Positions 54,410 through 62,735 of a DNA stretch of 64,000 nt are shown here, in pieces; position 1 is the first letter of the stretch; each line of letters starts with the position of its first letter. The notes under the pieces are model-generated. The model was given only the letters and a program-made list of their open reading frames with translations. It was not told the DNA's origin and did not search any database. The position numbers and the translations under genes are program-made. The stretch lies in the NCBI RefSeq assembly GCF_035953295.1, contig NZ_CP108370.1, positions 7,921,001 to 7,985,000 of the forward strand. The letters are read 5' to 3'. Origin of the DNA: Streptomyces sp. NBC_01335. Its GTDB lineage: Bacteria; Actinomycetota; Actinomycetes; Streptomycetales; Streptomycetaceae.

Positions 54410-55759
54410 TCAGCCCTTCGGAGTACGCAGTCCCAGGTGGTCCCGGAGCGTCGTCCCCTCGTACTCCGTACGGAACACGCCCTGCTCCTGGAGGAGCGGG
54501 ACCACCGTGTCGGCGAACTCGTCCAGGCCGCCGGGCACCAGGTGCGGGGCGAGGATGAAGCCGTCGGACACCTCGCTCTGCACCGAGTCGTTCAGCGCCC
54601 GGGCGACCGTCGAGGGCGAGCCGATGAAGGTCTGCCGGGCGCTGGTCTCGATCACCAGCTCACGGATCGACAGGCCCTCCGCCTTCGCACGCTGCCGCCA
54701 CTCGGCCGCGGTCGCCAGCGGATCGCGGACCATCCGCACACTCGCCCGGCCCCGGGTCACCGTGTGCTCACCGGTGTCGGGGTCGATCTCGGGCAGCGGC
54801 CCGTCCGGGTCGTAACCGGACAGGTCCCGGTTCCACACGTGCTCAAGGAACTTGATCGCGGTCTGGCCGCTGACCTGACTGCGCCGCACCTCGTGCGCGC
54901 GCTCCTCCGCCTCGGCGTCCGTGTCGCCGAGCACGAAGGTGGCCGCGGGCAGGATCAGCAGGTCGTCCCGCTCGCGCCCGTGGCGGGCCAGCCGGCCCTT
55001 GACGTCCTGGTAGAACGCGCGGCCGGGCTCCGGGGCGGAGTGCCGGCTGAAGATGGCGTCCGCGGTGGCCGCCGCGAACTCCCGGCCCTGGTCCGAGTCG
55101 CCCGCCTGGAAGATCACCGGGCGGCCCTGCGGGGAGCGCGGCACGTTGAAGCGGCCCGCGATGTCGAAGTGCTGGTCGCGGTGGGCGAACGTACCGGCGT
55201 CCGCGCTGCGCAGGAACTGCCCGCTCTCCGCGTCCGCGAGGACCTCGTCCTCGGCCCAGGAGTCGAACAGCTCCCAGGAGGTCCGCAGGAACTGCTCGGC
55301 GCGGGTGTAGCGGTCCTCCTCCGCGAGGAAGCCGCCGCGGCGGAAGTTCTCGCCGGTGAACGCGTCCCACGAGGTGACGACGTTCCACGCCGCACGGCCC
55401 GCCGAGAGGTGATCCAGGGAGGCGAACTGCCGTGCCACCTCGTACGGTTCGTTGAAGGTGGAGTTGATCGTGCCGGCCAGGCCGATCCGCTCGGTGACCG
55501 CCGCCAGCGCGGCGAGGATGCCGAAGGTGTCCGGGCGGCCCACCACGTCCAGGTCGTAGATCGCACCGCCCTGCTCGCGCAGCCGCAGCCCCTCGGCCAG
55601 GAACAGGAAGTCGAACTTGGCCCGTTCGGCGGTGCGCGCGAAGTGGCTGAAGGAGGCGAAGTCGATCTGGCTGCCGGCCTCCGGGTCGCTCCAGACCGTG
55701 GTGTTGTTGACCCCGGGGAAGTGGGCCGCGAGGTGGATCTGCTTCAGGTTGTCGCTCAT
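54410..55759 (-). CDS. LLM monooxygenase, NtaA/SnaA/DszA family
   Basis: 449 residues and closely related to the enzyme at 31658-33025. Markers are FSHFARTAERAKFDFLFLAEGL, IYDLDVVGRPDTFGILAALA, GRAAWNVVTSWDAFTGENFR, GRPVIFQAGDSDQGREFAA and FLEHVWNRDLSGYDPDGPLPE. The ATG at 55759 has GGAGGA upstream and overlaps the preceding LLM stop by 4 nt. It is the last gene of the operon. In B. subtilis the same family (YtnJ, YxeK) oxidises N-acetylated S-substituted cysteines. The neighbouring acetyltransferase and amino-acid importer make that the best working guess here. Confidence 0.92.
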   Translation of the reverse strand: MSDNLKQIHLAAHFPGVNNTTVWSDPEAGSQIDFASFSHFARTAERAKFDFLFLAEGLRLREQGGAIYDLDVVGRPDTFGILAALAAVTERIGLAGTINSTFNEPYEVARQFASLDHLSAGRAAWNVVTSWDAFTGENFRRGGFLAEEDRYTRAEQFLRTSWELFDSWAEDEVLADAESGQFLRSADAGTFAHRDQHFDIAGRFNVPRSPQGRPVIFQAGDSDQGREFAAATADAIFSRHSAPEPGRAFYQDVKGRLARHGRERDDLLILPAATFVLGDTDAEAEERAHEVRRSQVSGQTAIKFLEHVWNRDLSGYDPDGPLPEIDPDTGEHTVTRGRASVRMVRDPLATAAEWRQRAKAEGLSIRELVIETSARQTFIGSPSTVARALNDSVQSEVSDGFILAPHLVPGGLDEFADTVVPLLQEQGVFRTEYEGTTLRDHLGLRTPKG

Positions 55760-56991
55760 GACTGTCCTCCGGCCCGGACCCGGGCGTAACGGTTGGCGGG
55801 ACGCGAGAGGCCGAGGAGGCCGCGCAGCGAGTCGGCTTCGTACGCGCGACGGAACGCGTCACGGCTCTGGAGCTCGGGCACCAGGCCCCGGCCGATGGCC
55901 GGCAGGTCGTGGGCCGCGACCGCCGGACGGAGCCGGAACCCGGTCAGGCCCGCCCGCTGCCAGTCCAGCAGCAGATCGGCCAGCTCGGCGGGGGTGCCGG
56001 TGAAGATCTCGGCGTCGCTCGTCAGAGGAGCGCCCGCCACGTCGTCGAGGCGCCGGCGGCGTTCCTCCGCCTTGCCCGCCGTCTCGTCGAGGAAGACCAC
56101 CAGGTCCCCGAAGACGTGGACGGTCTCCCCGCCCCGCCCGGCCGCCTCCTGGGCGGCCCGGATCTCCTCGGTCACCGCCCGCGCCTCGGCGGCGTCGTGC
56201 GGGGTGACGTAACCGACGTCCGTGGAGCCGGCCACCAGCTCGTACGGAAGGGTCGCGTGGGCCAGCGAGGTCACCAGCGGCTGGCCCTGCGGCGAACGCG
56301 GAGTGATCGAGGGGCCCTTGACGCTGAAGTGCTTGGACTCGAAGTCGATGTAGTGCAGCTTCTCGCGGTCGATGAACCGCCCGGTGGCGGCGTCGCGGAT
56401 CTCCGCGTCGTCCTCCCAGCTGTCCCAGAGCCTGCGGAGCACCTCGACGTAGTCGGCGGCCTCGGTGAACAGCTCGCGCACCAGCACCTGCGTCTCCGGC
56501 AGCAGATAGTCCTGCGGACGGAACGGCGGCAGGTCCCGGCGGCCGAAGTGCGCCGCCTCGTGCGGCGAGGCGGAGACCTTGACCCGGACCCCGGCACGGC
56601 CACCGCTCACGAAGTCCAGCGTCGCGATGGCCTTCGCCAGGTGGAACGGCTCGGTGTGGGTGGCCACCACGCTCGGCACCAGTCCGACGTGCCGGGTCGA
56701 CGGCGCCACCCGGGAGGCGATCAGCACCGCGTCGAGACGGCCGCGCACCTGGTCGGTGCGCCGGTCGTCGGCGGTCGGGTCGGTGGACTGGAGCGACAGC
56801 GCGTCCTCGAAGGTGACGAAGTCGAGGAGGCCGCGCTCCGCCTCCTTCACGGCGTCCAGCCAGTACCCGGCGGAGAAGAGCTCGGAGGCGCGGGCCCCCG
56901 GCTCGCGCCAGGACGCGGGGTGCCAGCCGGTGCCGTCGAGCGCCACGGCGAGATGGAGGGGTTCGGGAGGTGAGGAGGGGGACTGCGACAT
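55756..56991 (-). CDS. LLM class flavin-dependent monooxygenase
   Basis: 411 residues, full-length paralogue of the protein at 30532-31647. It opens LHLAVALDGTGWHPASWRE, has FVTFEDALSLQS, GGRAGVRVKVSASPHEAAHF and the block RRLWDSWEDDAEIRDAATGRF...HFSVKGPSITPRSPQGQPLV. The ATG at 56991 begins MSQSPSSPPEPLHLAV; the longer open frame lacks a ribosome site. It sits 64 nt after the GNAT gene and overlaps the next LLM by 4 nt. The repeated pairing of these two LLM types suggests they act together or on successive intermediates. Confidence 0.9.
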   Translation of the reverse strand: MSQSPSSPPEPLHLAVALDGTGWHPASWREPGARASELFSAGYWLDAVKEAERGLLDFVTFEDALSLQSTDPTADDRRTDQVRGRLDAVLIASRVAPSTRHVGLVPSVVATHTEPFHLAKAIATLDFVSGGRAGVRVKVSASPHEAAHFGRRDLPPFRPQDYLLPETQVLVRELFTEAADYVEVLRRLWDSWEDDAEIRDAATGRFIDREKLHYIDFESKHFSVKGPSITPRSPQGQPLVTSLAHATLPYELVAGSTDVGYVTPHDAAEARAVTEEIRAAQEAAGRGGETVHVFGDLVVFLDETAGKAEERRRRLDDVAGAPLTSDAEIFTGTPAELADLLLDWQRAGLTGFRLRPAVAAHDLPAIGRGLVPELQSRDAFRRAYEADSLRGLLGLSRPANRYARVRAGGQS

Positions 56992-57055
56992 GGCGGGAAG
57001 TGCCTTTCCTGATCGGCTGTGGAGTACGGGGAGACGCGGCCGGCCCGCTCCGGGG

Positions 57056-57823
57056 TCAGTCGGCCCCGGCGGGGTCACCGCCGGGGGCGCGGACCACGGC
57101 GAAGAGATTGCGCCGGCGCAGGGCGAAGCCGATCGAGAGATAGAGGCGGATGGCGTTCTGGTTGGTGGCCGCCGCATGCAGGAACGGAACGTCCCCGCGG
57201 TCCCGGATGCCGTCGGCCACATGGCGGACCAGCCGGGTGGCGAGCCCCTCGCCGCGGTGCTCGGCGTCCGTGCAGACCGCGCTGATCTCGGTGTGGCCGG
57301 GGGGCCGCAGCCGTTCGCCGGCCATCGCCACCAGCTTTCCGCCGCGCCGGATCCCGAAGTACGCGCCCAGCTCGATGGTGCGCGGGAGGAACGGCCCCGG
57401 CCTGTTCCGCCTCACCAGGTCCAGCATCTCGGGGACGTCGGCCGTGGTCAGCCGGACGGCCTCCGGATCGGAGCGCGTGACCAGGGTGTCCGCGACGAGC
57501 TGCACGCCCCCCGCCTCCTCCACGGTCTCCCAGTGGTCCGGCACCCTGCTGACCCCGGTCACCGCCGTCTGCGCGCCGGGCCCGAGGAGCACCGCCAGAT
57601 CGTCCCAGGCACGCGCGTCCCCGGAGTCGCGCAGCGCCACGAAGGGGGCGACGTCGCTCTGGTAGCGGGCGGCGGAGCCGACGATCTCCGCGAAACGACG
57701 GTGCGCCCCGGTCAGAGCAGCCCAGGCGGCGTTGTCCAGCACGTGCGGTTCGGGCCCCGGGGGCCGGGCGGAGACGGGGTCGGTCCTGGGGAGGGAGTGC
57801 GGTGGCTGGACTTCGGTGGACAT
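57056..57823 (-). CDS. GNAT family N-acetyltransferase (FR47-like)
   Basis: 255 residues. The C-terminal GNAT fold shows GGKLVAMAGERLRPPGHTEISAV (split over about 170-192). The acetyl-CoA loop is CTDAEHRGEGLATRLVRHVADGI, equivalent to the Q/RxxGxG/A motif. AAATNQNAIRLYLSIGFALRRR completes motif B. The N-terminal half (HRRFAEIVGSAARYQSDVAPFVAL) is typical of FR47-like acetyltransferases. By analogy with B. subtilis YtmI/YxeL it could N-acetylate an S-substituted cysteine taken up by the adjacent importer. Confidence 0.9.
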   Translation of the reverse strand: MSTEVQPPHSLPRTDPVSARPPGPEPHVLDNAAWAALTGAHRRFAEIVGSAARYQSDVAPFVALRDSGDARAWDDLAVLLGPGAQTAVTGVSRVPDHWETVEEAGGVQLVADTLVTRSDPEAVRLTTADVPEMLDLVRRNRPGPFLPRTIELGAYFGIRRGGKLVAMAGERLRPPGHTEISAVCTDAEHRGEGLATRLVRHVADGIRDRGDVPFLHAAATNQNAIRLYLSIGFALRRRNLFAVVRAPGGDPAGAD

Positions 57824-57889
57824 GTGAGGCCGTTCTTCCTTCGGTGGGACCGTGCCGTACGCCGGCACGGTGGGCGGGGACGGGCCGGG

Positions 57890-58999
57890 TCAGCCGGCGG
57901 TGGCGGGCAGGGGGCGCCCGAGGGCGAAGCGCCGGGCCCCCGGCCGGCCCTCGACCAGGTCCGCCGCCAGCTCCCCGACGGCGGGGGCGAACTTGAATCC
58001 ATGACCGGAGAAACCGGCGAGCACCGTCACCGGGCCGCGCCGGTCGACCACGAAGTCGTGGTCGGGCGTGGACGTGTAGAGACAGGTGACCGGCTCGGGG
58101 ACGGCCGGGGCCAGACCGGGCAGCCAGGTACGCACGTAAGCCTCCAGCCGCTCGACCGCCACCGGATCGGGGGTACGGTCACGGTGGTCGGGGTCGACGA
58201 CCGGCCCGACCGCGTGGAACCCGACCTTGACGCCGTCCGTGCTGCCGAGCCCGTACACACCGCCCGGTTCGTCGAACCCGGCGCCGGGATGGTGCACGAA
58301 CGCCGGCCACTCCAGCGCACCGTCCACCGCGAAGTGCAGCGGCTGCTCCTGGGTGACCCGCAGCGGCGGCAGCCCGTCCACCAAACCGGGCAGCACCGAC
58401 GGCGACCAGCCGCCGACCGCGACCACGGCCGCGTCCGCGACGAGGGGGCCGCCCTGGTCGGTCTCGACGGTGACGCCGCTCCCCGTCGGGCGCAGGCCGC
58501 GCACCCGCACCCCGTGGCGGACATCCGCGCCGAGGCCCGAAGCCGCCGCGAGCAGCGCCGCCACGGCGGCGTCGGCGTGCAGCCGGCCGCCCTCCGCGTG
58601 ATGCAGCACGGTCGTGTCGGCGCGCAGCCCGGGCCAGCGCTCGGCCGCCCGGGCCGGGCTGAGCACCAGCCCCGGACGGCCCGCCGCCGCCAGCGTGGCG
58701 GCGAGCTCACCGACGGTTCCGGGCGGCCCGTGGTCGACCGCCCCGGTGACCGTCAGTACCGGCCGGCCGGACTCCTCCTCCAGCCGCCGCCAGAGCGGCA
58801 GCGCCCGCAGGGCGAGCCTGACGTACCAGGGATCGGCGTACGTCAGCCGGAAGATGCGGGAGCTGCCGTGCGAGCTGCCCCGGTCGTGGCCGGGCCCGAA
58901 CCGCTCCAGCACCGTGACCCGGTGGCCGCGGGCCGCCAGCCGCCAGGCCGCCGAGGCGCCCATGACCCCGCCGCCGACGATCACCACACTGGGTGCCAT
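57890..58999 (-). CDS. FAD-dependent amine oxidase, MTOX/sarcosine-oxidase family
   Basis: 369 residues. The N-terminal dinucleotide fold VVIVGGGVMGASAAWRLA is followed by HGSSRIFRLTYADPWYV, a signature of N-methyltryptophan/monomeric sarcosine oxidases. Cys306 in CLYTSTPDHDFVVDR matches the cysteine that carries covalent FAD, and HGFKFAPAVGE the active-site Lys region. It would oxidise a secondary amine or imino acid to an imine plus H2O2. Its place between the binding protein and the acetyltransferase is unusual, and its substrate may be the imported compound. Confidence 0.9.
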   Translation of the reverse strand: MAPSVVIVGGGVMGASAAWRLAARGHRVTVLERFGPGHDRGSSHGSSRIFRLTYADPWYVRLALRALPLWRRLEEESGRPVLTVTGAVDHGPPGTVGELAATLAAAGRPGLVLSPARAAERWPGLRADTTVLHHAEGGRLHADAAVAALLAAASGLGADVRHGVRVRGLRPTGSGVTVETDQGGPLVADAAVVAVGGWSPSVLPGLVDGLPPLRVTQEQPLHFAVDGALEWPAFVHHPGAGFDEPGGVYGLGSTDGVKVGFHAVGPVVDPDHRDRTPDPVAVERLEAYVRTWLPGLAPAVPEPVTCLYTSTPDHDFVVDRRGPVTVLAGFSGHGFKFAPAVGELAADLVEGRPGARRFALGRPLPATAG

Positions 59000-59069
59000 G
59001 ACGGGTCTTTCCTCTCTGCTGTCGTGCGTCCGGCCGCACCCCGGCCCGGCCGAGGTGCGGTCCGGTGGA

Positions 59070-60089
59070 TCAGGAGTTCGTGATCGGCAGGCCCGGAGGG
59101 TTGACCTCGGCCTTCTGCACGGCCTCGTCCTTGAGGTTCCACGCCTCCAGCCACTTCGCGTACTGACCGTGCTCGATCAGGTAGTTGATGGCATCAGCCA
59201 ACGGCTTCGCGAGCCCGCTGTCCTTCTTCGCCGTGGCGCAGATCAGCCCCTGCAGCGACGCCCCTGCACCCGAGTACGTACCGCCGCTGCGGGTGGGCTG
59301 CGGGGTGCTCGCGGACTGGGTGATGTGGTAGGCGATGGCCGGGTTGGGACCGAAGTACCCGTCGATCTTCTCCGAGTTCAGCGCCAGATACGCGCTGTTG
59401 TTGTCCGCGAAGTACTTGACGTCGAGCTTCTTGCCCTCGGTCTTCAGCTTGTCCCGCCACTCCAGCAGGATCTTCTCCTGGTTGGTGCCGGAGCCCACGG
59501 CGATGGTCTTGCCCGCCAGGTTCTTGTAGTCGCCGCCGAAGTCCCAGTCCGCTTCCTTGCGCACCTCGAACCCGAGGTTGTCCTGGCGGTAGCAGGCGAA
59601 CTCGTACTTCTTCTTCCGCTCCTCGGTGTCCGTGATGTTGGAGAAGCCGGCCTCGGTGCGCCCGCTGTCGATCCCGACGAACAGGTTCTCCCAGGTCGCG
59701 TTCTTCGGCTCGGCCTTCAGACCGAAGACGGCGGCGACCAGGCGGCCGAGGTCGGGCTCGGATCCGGTGATCGTCTTCTGGTCGTCGCCGACGTAGCCGA
59801 GCGGCGCGGAACCGGCGGGGAGCATCCCCAGACCGATGGTGAACTTCCCGTCCTCGATGACGGACTTGGGCAGCTGGGCGCGGATCGAGGCGACCTCGGG
59901 GACGTCCAGCGTGATCTCCTTGGCGGCCCCGTTCGAGGCGGCGCCGATGACGACCGATCCCTTGGCGGCGGCCGAAGCGCCGGCGGAGTCCTCGGTGTCG
60001 CTGTCACCGCAGGCGCTGAGCCCGGCGGCGAGGGCCAGGACGGTGCCGGCGGTGGCGAGGGTGGACAGACGGGATCTGCGGCGGGACAT
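59070..60089 (-). CDS. Polar amino-acid ABC transporter substrate-binding lipoprotein
   Basis: 339 residues with a lipobox ending at Cys27 (LSAC) and a type-3 solute-binding fold. Key segments are GKFTIGLGMLPAGSAPLGY, GSEPDLGRLVAAVFGL, FVGIDSGRTEAGFSNITDT, GKTIAVGSGTNQEKILLEW and INYLIEHGQYAKWLEAWNL. An extra N-terminal stretch before the fold (about 30-80) is found in only some members. The ATG at 60089 has AAGGAA upstream. It delivers substrate to the permease/ATPase pair upstream in the operon; S-containing amino acids are inferred from context. Confidence 0.92.
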   Translation of the reverse strand: MSRRRSRLSTLATAGTVLALAAGLSACGDSDTEDSAGASAAAKGSVVIGAASNGAAKEITLDVPEVASIRAQLPKSVIEDGKFTIGLGMLPAGSAPLGYVGDDQKTITGSEPDLGRLVAAVFGLKAEPKNATWENLFVGIDSGRTEAGFSNITDTEERKKKYEFACYRQDNLGFEVRKEADWDFGGDYKNLAGKTIAVGSGTNQEKILLEWRDKLKTEGKKLDVKYFADNNSAYLALNSEKIDGYFGPNPAIAYHITQSASTPQPTRSGGTYSGAGASLQGLICATAKKDSGLAKPLADAINYLIEHGQYAKWLEAWNLKDEAVQKAEVNPPGLPITNS

Positions 60090-60205
60090 GTCGGTTCCTT
60101 GTGGGTGATGGAGCACAGGTGAGAGGACGTGTGGGGGAGAAGAGCCAGGCTGAACAGCCTCGCTCCAACAGGTGGCTGACCGGTGATCAGGCAGGGGTCG
60201 GGGAG

Positions 60206-61012
60206 TCAGAGGACCTTGCCCAGGAACTCCCTGGTGCGGGCCTCGCGCGGGTTGTCCAGCACCTCTGCGGGCTTCCCCTGCTCGACGATCACGCCCTGGT
60301 CCAGGAAGACGACCTGGTCGGCGACCTCCCGGGCGAACCCGATCTCATGGGTCACCACGATCAGCGTGGTGCCTCCGGTCGCCAACTCCTTGATGACGGA
60401 AAGGACTTCGCCGACCAGTTCCGGGTCGAGCGCCGAGGTCGGCTCGTCGAAGAGGATCACGCCCGGTTCGAGGGCGAGCGCCCGGGCGATGGCGACCCGC
60501 TGCTGCTGGCCCCCGGACAGCTGGCGGGGGTAGCTGTCCGCCTTGTCCGCCAGTCCCACCCGTTCGAGGAGGGCACGGGCGAGCTCGCGGGCACCGTCGC
60601 GGTCCGCGAGACCGATGGCGGTCGGCGCGGCGGCCACGTTCTCCAGCACCGTGAGGTTGGGGAACAGGTTGAAGTTCTGGAAGACGAAACCGATCCGGCT
60701 GCGCTGCGCCCGGATGGTGCGCTCCGGCAGCTCCTTCAGCCGGCCGCGGTGGTGCCGTACCCCGATCGGCTCGCCACCGACCGTCACATGGCCGATGTCC
60801 AGCTTCTCCAGGTGGTTCACCGTACGCAGCAGCGTCGACTTGCCGGACCCGGACGGCCCGAGGATCACCGTCACCGAACCCGGCTCGACCGTCAGATCGA
60901 TGCCGCGCAGGACCTGGTGTTCACCGAACCACTTGTGCGCGCCGTGGATCTCCACCGCCACCGGCTCGGCGCGTACGGGGCTCTTCGTGCTCTGCGGGGC
61001 GATGACGCTCAT
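60206..61012 (-). CDS. Polar amino-acid ABC transporter ATP-binding protein
   Basis: 268 residues with Walker [10 protein letters not shown] (about 52-60), Q-loop [17 protein letters not shown], signature [17 protein letters not shown], Walker [17 protein letters not shown] and the switch His in VVTHEIGFA. These are features of the HisP/GlnQ/TcyN group. Its ATG at 61012 overlaps the permease stop by 4 nt. A long open frame extends upstream through the permease gene, but that is an out-of-frame shadow. Confidence 0.95.
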   Translation of the reverse strand: MSVIAPQSTKSPVRAEPVAVEIHGAHKWFGEHQVLRGIDLTVEPGSVTVILGPSGSGKSTLLRTVNHLEKLDIGHVTVGGEPIGVRHHRGRLKELPERTIRAQRSRIGFVFQNFNLFPNLTVLENVAAAPTAIGLADRDGARELARALLERVGLADKADSYPRQLSGGQQQRVAIARALALEPGVILFDEPTSALDPELVGEVLSVIKELATGGTTLIVVTHEIGFAREVADQVVFLDQGVIVEQGKPAEVLDNPREARTREFLGKVL

Positions 61013-62040
61013 GTGCTCGATCCGATCGCGGTCCTGGAACGGGCGGCCCGGACGGCGGCCCGGAACTTCTGCAGCGGGGTCGGGGGTACGGTGCGCAGCG
61101 CGCCGCGCGAGTAGTGGCGCTCCACGTAGAACTGGATCACCGAGATGACGCTGGTGAGGATGACGTACCAGAGGGTGGCGACCAGCAGCAGCGGGACGAT
61201 GTCCCCGGAGTAGGTGGAGCCGAGGCTCTGGACCGTGCCGAACAGATCGAGCAGCGAGACGTAGAAGACCAGCGAGGTGCCCTTGACCAGGCCGATCAGC
61301 TGGTTGACGTAGGAAGGCACGATCACCCGGAGCGCCTGCGGGAAGACGATGCGGCGGAACTGGTATCCGCGCGGCAGCCCCAGTGCCGAGGCCGCCTCGT
61401 GCTGGCCCTGGTCCACCGAGAGCACGCCGGACCTGACCACCTCGGCCGCGTACGCCGCCTCGTTGAGGCTGAGGCCGACCACGGCGACGGTCATGTCGGT
61501 GGCGAGCCGGGACTCGTCGAACTCGAAGAAGGCCGGCCCGAACGGAACGCCCAGGCTCAACGTCTGGTACAGCGCGCTGAAGTTGTAGAGGAAGAGCAGC
61601 ACGACGATCAGCGGTACCGAGCGCAGCAGCCAGATGTAGACCCAGGAGACGGACCGCAGCACCGGATTGGGCGACAGCCGTCCCAGCGCGAGGATCACCC
61701 CGCCGATCAGACCGAACACCGCGCTGAGGGCGGCGACTTCGAGCGTGATCAGCAGACCGTCGAGGACCACCGGGCGGAAGAACCAGTACGAGAACCGGCT
61801 CCACTGGTAGAACGGGTTGCTCACCAGCCCGTGGACGAACTGGGCCACCAGGACGACGACCACCGCGGTGAGCACCCACCGCCACGGGTGGCGCAGCGGC
61901 AGCACCCGCTCGGCCGCCGGACGCGGATCCTGTGCCGAGGCGGCGCGGGCGGCGGGCTTCGGCGCCGGGGGCTCTCCGGGCGGGGCGGAGGGAGAGCCGG
62001 CGGCGACCGGGTCTTCCGGGGGCGCGGACGTCTCGGGCAT
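61009..62040 (-). CDS. Polar amino-acid ABC transporter permease
   Basis: 343 residues. A Pro/Ala-rich cytoplasmic tail (1 to about 45) precedes the HisM-type permease: [70 protein letters not shown] with the EAA loop, and [25 protein letters not shown]. The single permease would act as a homodimer. The ATG at 62040 has GGAG upstream. It is the first large gene of the operon, 133 nt after the Cys-rich ORF. Confidence 0.94.
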   Translation of the reverse strand: MPETSAPPEDPVAAGSPSAPPGEPPAPKPAARAASAQDPRPAAERVLPLRHPWRWVLTAVVVVLVAQFVHGLVSNPFYQWSRFSYWFFRPVVLDGLLITLEVAALSAVFGLIGGVILALGRLSPNPVLRSVSWVYIWLLRSVPLIVVLLFLYNFSALYQTLSLGVPFGPAFFEFDESRLATDMTVAVVGLSLNEAAYAAEVVRSGVLSVDQGQHEAASALGLPRGYQFRRIVFPQALRVIVPSYVNQLIGLVKGTSLVFYVSLLDLFGTVQSLGSTYSGDIVPLLLVATLWYVILTSVISVIQFYVERHYSRGALRTVPPTPLQKFRAAVRAARSRTAIGSST

Positions 62041-62088
62041 GGGTACTCCAGCGGTCAAAGGGGGCCGGGCGGCGCGCGCGGCACGCGG

Positions 62089-62116
62089 TCGGGCCGAATC
62101 GGGAACCCCGGCCCGA
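62089..62116 (-). terminator. Hairpin between Cys-rich ORF and permease gene
   Basis: Perfect 8-bp arms (62089-62096 and 62109-62116), 12-nt loop, no T-tract. It is placed as an attenuator would be, but a weak one. Confidence 0.35.
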
Positions 62117-62173
62117 GTCCGGGCAGGGTTGCGGGGGAACGCGAGACGGGCGGGGCGGACGTGGTCCGGCCGG

Positions 62174-62347
62174 TCAGCAGCCGCAGTGCGGTGCGCAGGC
62201 CGGCAGCCCGCAGGTACACGAGCGGCAGGCACCGCACTCGTGCGACGACGTACGCGGGGAGGAGGGCGACAGCGTGGCGGACGGCGCGGCGGAGCGGAGG
62301 CGGCGGACGCCCGCCGTCCTCTCCGGTGCGCTCTCCATGCTGGTCAT
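62174..62347 (-). CDS. Small ORF with seven C-terminal cysteines, candidate cysteine-sensing leader
   Basis: 57 codons from an ATG at 62347 (or 54 from 62338), ending HECGACRSCTCGLPACAPHC-GC and a TGA. Seven of the last 21 codons are Cys. It is on the operon strand, 133 nt before the permease start, and no intact gene lies between it and the ssuC terminator. Cys-rich upstream ORFs control sulfur genes by attenuation in other actinobacteria, where stalling at Cys codons signals starvation. A metal-binding mini-protein is the alternative. The N-terminal half is low-complexity Ser/Pro/Arg and the start is uncertain. Confidence 0.5.
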   Translation of the reverse strand: MTSMESAPERTAGVRRLRSAAPSATLSPSSPRTSSHECGACRSCTCGLPACAPHCGC

Positions 62348-62682
62348 CCTGGTCTCTCTGCCGCAGTGAGCGAGCCGCTGGGACACGCTCGGTGGAACGG
62401 GCGGCACACGGGCTCGTGGCCGCCGGACCGCCGGGGAATCACCGGGCCGGTCCGGCGTCAGTTAACCCATGCGGGGGAGAAAGCGTCAATGTCCCCCGAA
62501 GCTGTGTGAACGGGTGTAGAGGGTCGGCGCGACGCCCCTGGGGCGTGCCGCAGCCACTGGCCTGACCAGCGAGAATGTCATCAGGGCGGTGGCTGGGTAC
62601 GGCGTCCGGGCAGGCGCGGGACATCTCGTGGGGCGGCGTTCATTTCGTGATCCTGTAACACCGGCTTCACACCCGGTCATAC
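62348..62682. other. Intergenic region with the likely promoter of the amino-acid importer operon
   Basis: No gene is supported. The ssuC terminator bounds it on the right, and a locally AT-richer stretch at about 62570-62680 is where I would place the promoter of the leftward operon. Confidence 0.35.
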
Positions 62683-62720
62683 GGCGCACACGGTGGCCGG
62701 AGCTCCGCCCGGTGTGCGCC
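62683..62720 (-). terminator. Terminator after ssuC
   Basis: Perfect 9-bp arms GGCGCACAC (62683-62691) and GTGTGCGCC (62712-62720) with a 20-nt loop, 15 nt after the ssuC stop. Confidence 0.6.
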
Positions 62721-62735
62721 GGGCGGGTCGTCCTA

